Source: an uncultured Clostridia bacterium (lineage in GTDB: Bacteria > Bacillota > Clostridia > Christensenellales > UBA3700). Taken from it: DNA of 64,000 bases. Position numbers and translations under genes: made by a program. Of this stretch, positions 63,001-64,000 are shown one piece after another (the first letter of the stretch is position 1; each line of letters starts with the position of its first letter). Below the pieces are notes generated by a model. The model worked only from the letters and a program-made list of their open reading frames with translations, did not search any database and had not been told where the DNA came from. The stretch lies in NCBI GenBank assembly GCA_937880755.1, contig CALGRX010000017.1, positions 254,870 through 318,869 on the forward strand, in the 5' to 3' direction.

Positions 63001-63638
63001 CTCTCGGCGCGGTCAACGTCGACGCGATAGAACAGTTCCGCATAGAAGGCGAGATTTACGCCGAGCGAAAACTTCAACGCGACGATATGCAACAGACGGC
63101 GGACGACCTCAAGAAGATTATCGCAGAGATGGCTAAGGAAATGAAGACTCGCTTCGATAGCGAATTCCAAAAAATCAACGCCAACTTCTCGGCAGTATTC
63201 AAAGAACTCTTTGGCGGCGGCAACGGCAAGTTGGTAATCGAGGACGTAGAGGAGGGCGAAGACCCACTCGAGGCAGGCATAGAGATTTACGCCGAATTGC
63301 CGGGCAAGACTCTCAAGTCGTTGACCTTGTATAGCGGTGGCGAAAAGGCACTCATAGCCATTGCGATACTCTTTGCAATACTCAAACTCAAGCCAATGCC
63401 ATTCTGCGTGCTTGACGAGATAGAGGCGGCGCTCGACGACGCCAACGCGGGCTTGTTCGCCAAATACCTCAGTAGATTTAGCAAAGGCACGCAATTTATC
63501 GTCATCACCCACCGTAAGCCTACTATGGAACTTGCCGACAGACTATACGGCGTAACCATGCAGGAGAAGGGTGTGTCGAAGATGGTGTCGGTGTCGCTGG
63601 CGGAAGCGGTTAAGCATAGTTCCTCTGACAACGAGTGA
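60039..63638 (+). CDS. smc: chromosome segregation protein SMC
   Basis: Condensin ATPase of 1199 residues. Walker A GPNGCGKSNV at 31-40. Two long coiled coils flank the hinge at about 520-640 (YGSFGGAVQRLMQ to AVKIVTLQGDVINTTGSMTGG). The C-terminal head has signature LYSGGEKA (Ser1099) and Walker B VLDEIEAALDD (Asp1126, Glu1127). The start is TTG, chosen because MNFKRIEVFGFKSFADKVEV is the family N terminus and GAGGT stands before it. ScpA/ScpB and FtsY are not in the window. Confidence 0.98.
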   Translation: MNFKRIEVFGFKSFADKVEVNFDDGITAIVGPNGCGKSNVADTIRWVLGEQSARLLRGKSMQDVIFNGTARRKPLSYCEASLVFDNSKRIFPDFEYEEVIITRKLYRSGESEYLINKTPCRLKDVQDLIRDTGLGREGYSIVGQGRIDEIVNARPKDRRSIFEDAAGILKFKQRKIESERKLARTQENIQQLDYIIKEAERILGPLEKQANDAKKFLELRDRLRVLEANEYVYKYENNDGQKRAILAKLTGIEEEYALKESAVKEIEEKYSQKINEQNDVDNYISQLRDRQTEMAVYAESIKGQGSTLSERISQLKSQRKDYADRILSYEEEIDKKSIQLDDFCSRLNMENEDKADKVARLRALDREYLELVGEITSGERSIEESNLELLKAIESIGEIKADLGKLGAERDISLTRIAELKQEIDDVKSRIESDERLKRNYEESVERFRKDKSKLAQNKNEVMVEVAELKARVEKAREDAKNLMGSIQSFEMKCKILTDLKNEYGSFGGAVQRLMQASKKDEAVGGRIQGLVAELISVPKQLETAIEMALGNNMQNIVTEDEEDAKYLIEYLKVNRLGRVTFLPMTAYKPRDLESVYMPILREKGCLGITSKLISYDDKYYNIFSGLLGRTLICEDMDCAVAISKKYRYAVKIVTLQGDVINTTGSMTGGSKKSDSSNVLSQEREIENATKMLAKAKENYAEAMRIFKQGNEELEELQAQLSEYEEEVKNAEVAYATENGKLDKVVSKLGELLDTLHNRTTQKEILEAKVKYIDEAIANIDRKGMDVQGARNNADDEAIKRKAEFDAKKKRKDELSGLITDIKVKISTIESEIESLNANIERVQGEIAGLKESLVNAKKIVASLDEKIYQTENNLNTAVVSEEDKKQYQALIDKINSLDDYKKKLSAEIVSLNADKDALSKEILSLSEAKIKQQNALEKIDELMTALQIHIAEEYNLDYDGCLLYKQDDFDPVSSQSEINKLKREKNALGAVNVDAIEQFRIEGEIYAERKLQRDDMQQTADDLKKIIAEMAKEMKTRFDSEFQKINANFSAVFKELFGGGNGKLVIEDVEEGEDPLEAGIEIYAELPGKTLKSLTLYSGGEKALIAIAILFAILKLKPMPFCVLDEIEAALDDANAGLFAKYLSRFSKGTQFIVITHRKPTMELADRLYGVTMQEKGVSKMVSVSLAEAVKHSSSDNE

Positions 63639-63689
63639 CACCATATCAAACAATAGAAAAGCCGTCCCTGTGTAAGGGTTGTCAAAAAA

Positions 63690-63796
63690 GGGTAACGCAA
63701 TCCCTCCGTCAACTGCGTTGACACCTCCCTTTGCACAAAGGAGGCTTCAAGAGGATGAGATTCTCACGCTCGCTATGCTCGCTCAGAATGACAAAA
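63690..63796 (+). repeat. CCTCC-hairpin/GAATGACA dispersed repeat
   Basis: GCAATCCCTCCGTCAACTGC, the hairpin CCTCCCTTTG/CAAAGGAGG, CACGCTCGCTATGCTCGCTC and AGAATGACAAAA. Same family as 14521-14739. No gene is seen in 63639-64000. Confidence 0.85.
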
Positions 63797-63912
63797 TACA
63801 ACGTCATTGCAACAATATTCTATGTCATTGCGAAGCGTTTGTAAAACGCTGTGGCAATCTCAAAAGGGAGAGATTCCCACGGTCAGCCAAGGGCTTTCCT
63901 CGGAATGACAAA
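63797..63912 (+). repeat. partial dispersed repeats between two full copies
   Basis: CAATCTCAAAAGGGAGAGATT and TCGGAATGACAAAT resemble the 3' half of the family without the CCTCC hairpin. Confidence 0.65.
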
Positions 63913-64000
63913 TAGGGCAATCCCTCCGTCTCGTGCAAGCCGAGCCACCTCCCTTTGCACAAAGGAGGCTTCAAGAGGATGAGATTCTCACGCTCGCTAT
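63913..64000 (+). repeat. CCTCC-hairpin dispersed repeat cut by the window edge
   Basis: GGGCAATCCCTCCGTCTCGT, the hairpin and CTTCAAGAGGATGAGATTCT. From the hairpin on it is identical to the copy at 63690, but the bases between CCTCCGT and ACCTCCC differ (CTCGTGCAAGCCGAGCC against CAACTGCGTTGAC). Confidence 0.85.

Overview
The window looks like a chromosome segment of an anaerobic, fermentative member of the Bacillota, probably an uncultured gut Clostridia. The sequence reasons are a CtsR-McsA-McsB-ClpC operon with a CtsR box, Pta-AckA, pyruvate phosphate dikinase, YlbJ, TmcAL, the plsX-rnc-smc cluster, and sigma-A type promoters (several are exact TTGACA-N17-TATAAT). The lineage is inferred from gene content; no rRNA gene is present.

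Layout. 1-3007: pyruvate phosphate dikinase. 3181-12132: a hexuronide locus. A GH2 glycosidase and a GPH-type symporter run leftward, and uxaC-uxuA-uxuB(SDR)-eda-kdgK run rightward, together able to take a glucuronide to pyruvate and glyceraldehyde-3-phosphate. 12150-14740: dinB with an SOS-like operator, bracketed by two copies of a composite dispersed repeat and followed by other repeats. 14941-21071: galU, the ctsR-mcsA-mcsB-clpC operon and hpf. 21261-30954: a decayed acetyltransferase, two large surface lipoproteins, a Kef-type antiporter, tRNA-Arg and a TrmN6-like methylase. 31122-35323: a two-component system and a DegT-type aminotransferase. 35631-39458: TetR, flavodoxin, a broken DUF4097-like lipoprotein and an ABC exporter.

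39709-42457 is the most unusual part. It is an AT-rich 2.7-kb island bounded by perfect 37-bp direct repeats. It holds a truncated tyrosine recombinase, a frameshifted DUF2442-XRE gene, a small basic protein, a frameshifted secreted protein, two tiny membrane proteins and a probable structured small RNA on the minus strand with a perfect consensus promoter and its own terminator.

42564-43566: nine tRNA genes in two transcription units. 43694-47064: typA, a phosphodiesterase, rdgB and a membrane protein in one leftward operon. 47109-53421: a DUF2156 protein, an aconitase-family hydratase, 5-formyl-THF cyclo-ligase, a fused RsmD-CoaD protein, a coiled-coil protein and ylbJ. 53566-63638: tmcAL, pta-ackA, rpmF, and plsX-rnc-(LRR protein)-smc. 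63660-64000: dispersed repeats again.

Two themes cut across regions. At least four genes have a sigma-A promoter whose -10 box ends only 6-7 bases before the ATG with no Shine-Dalgarno, which predicts leaderless mRNAs. Several accessory genes are broken by single-base changes, often in poly-A tracts, while the housekeeping genes are intact.
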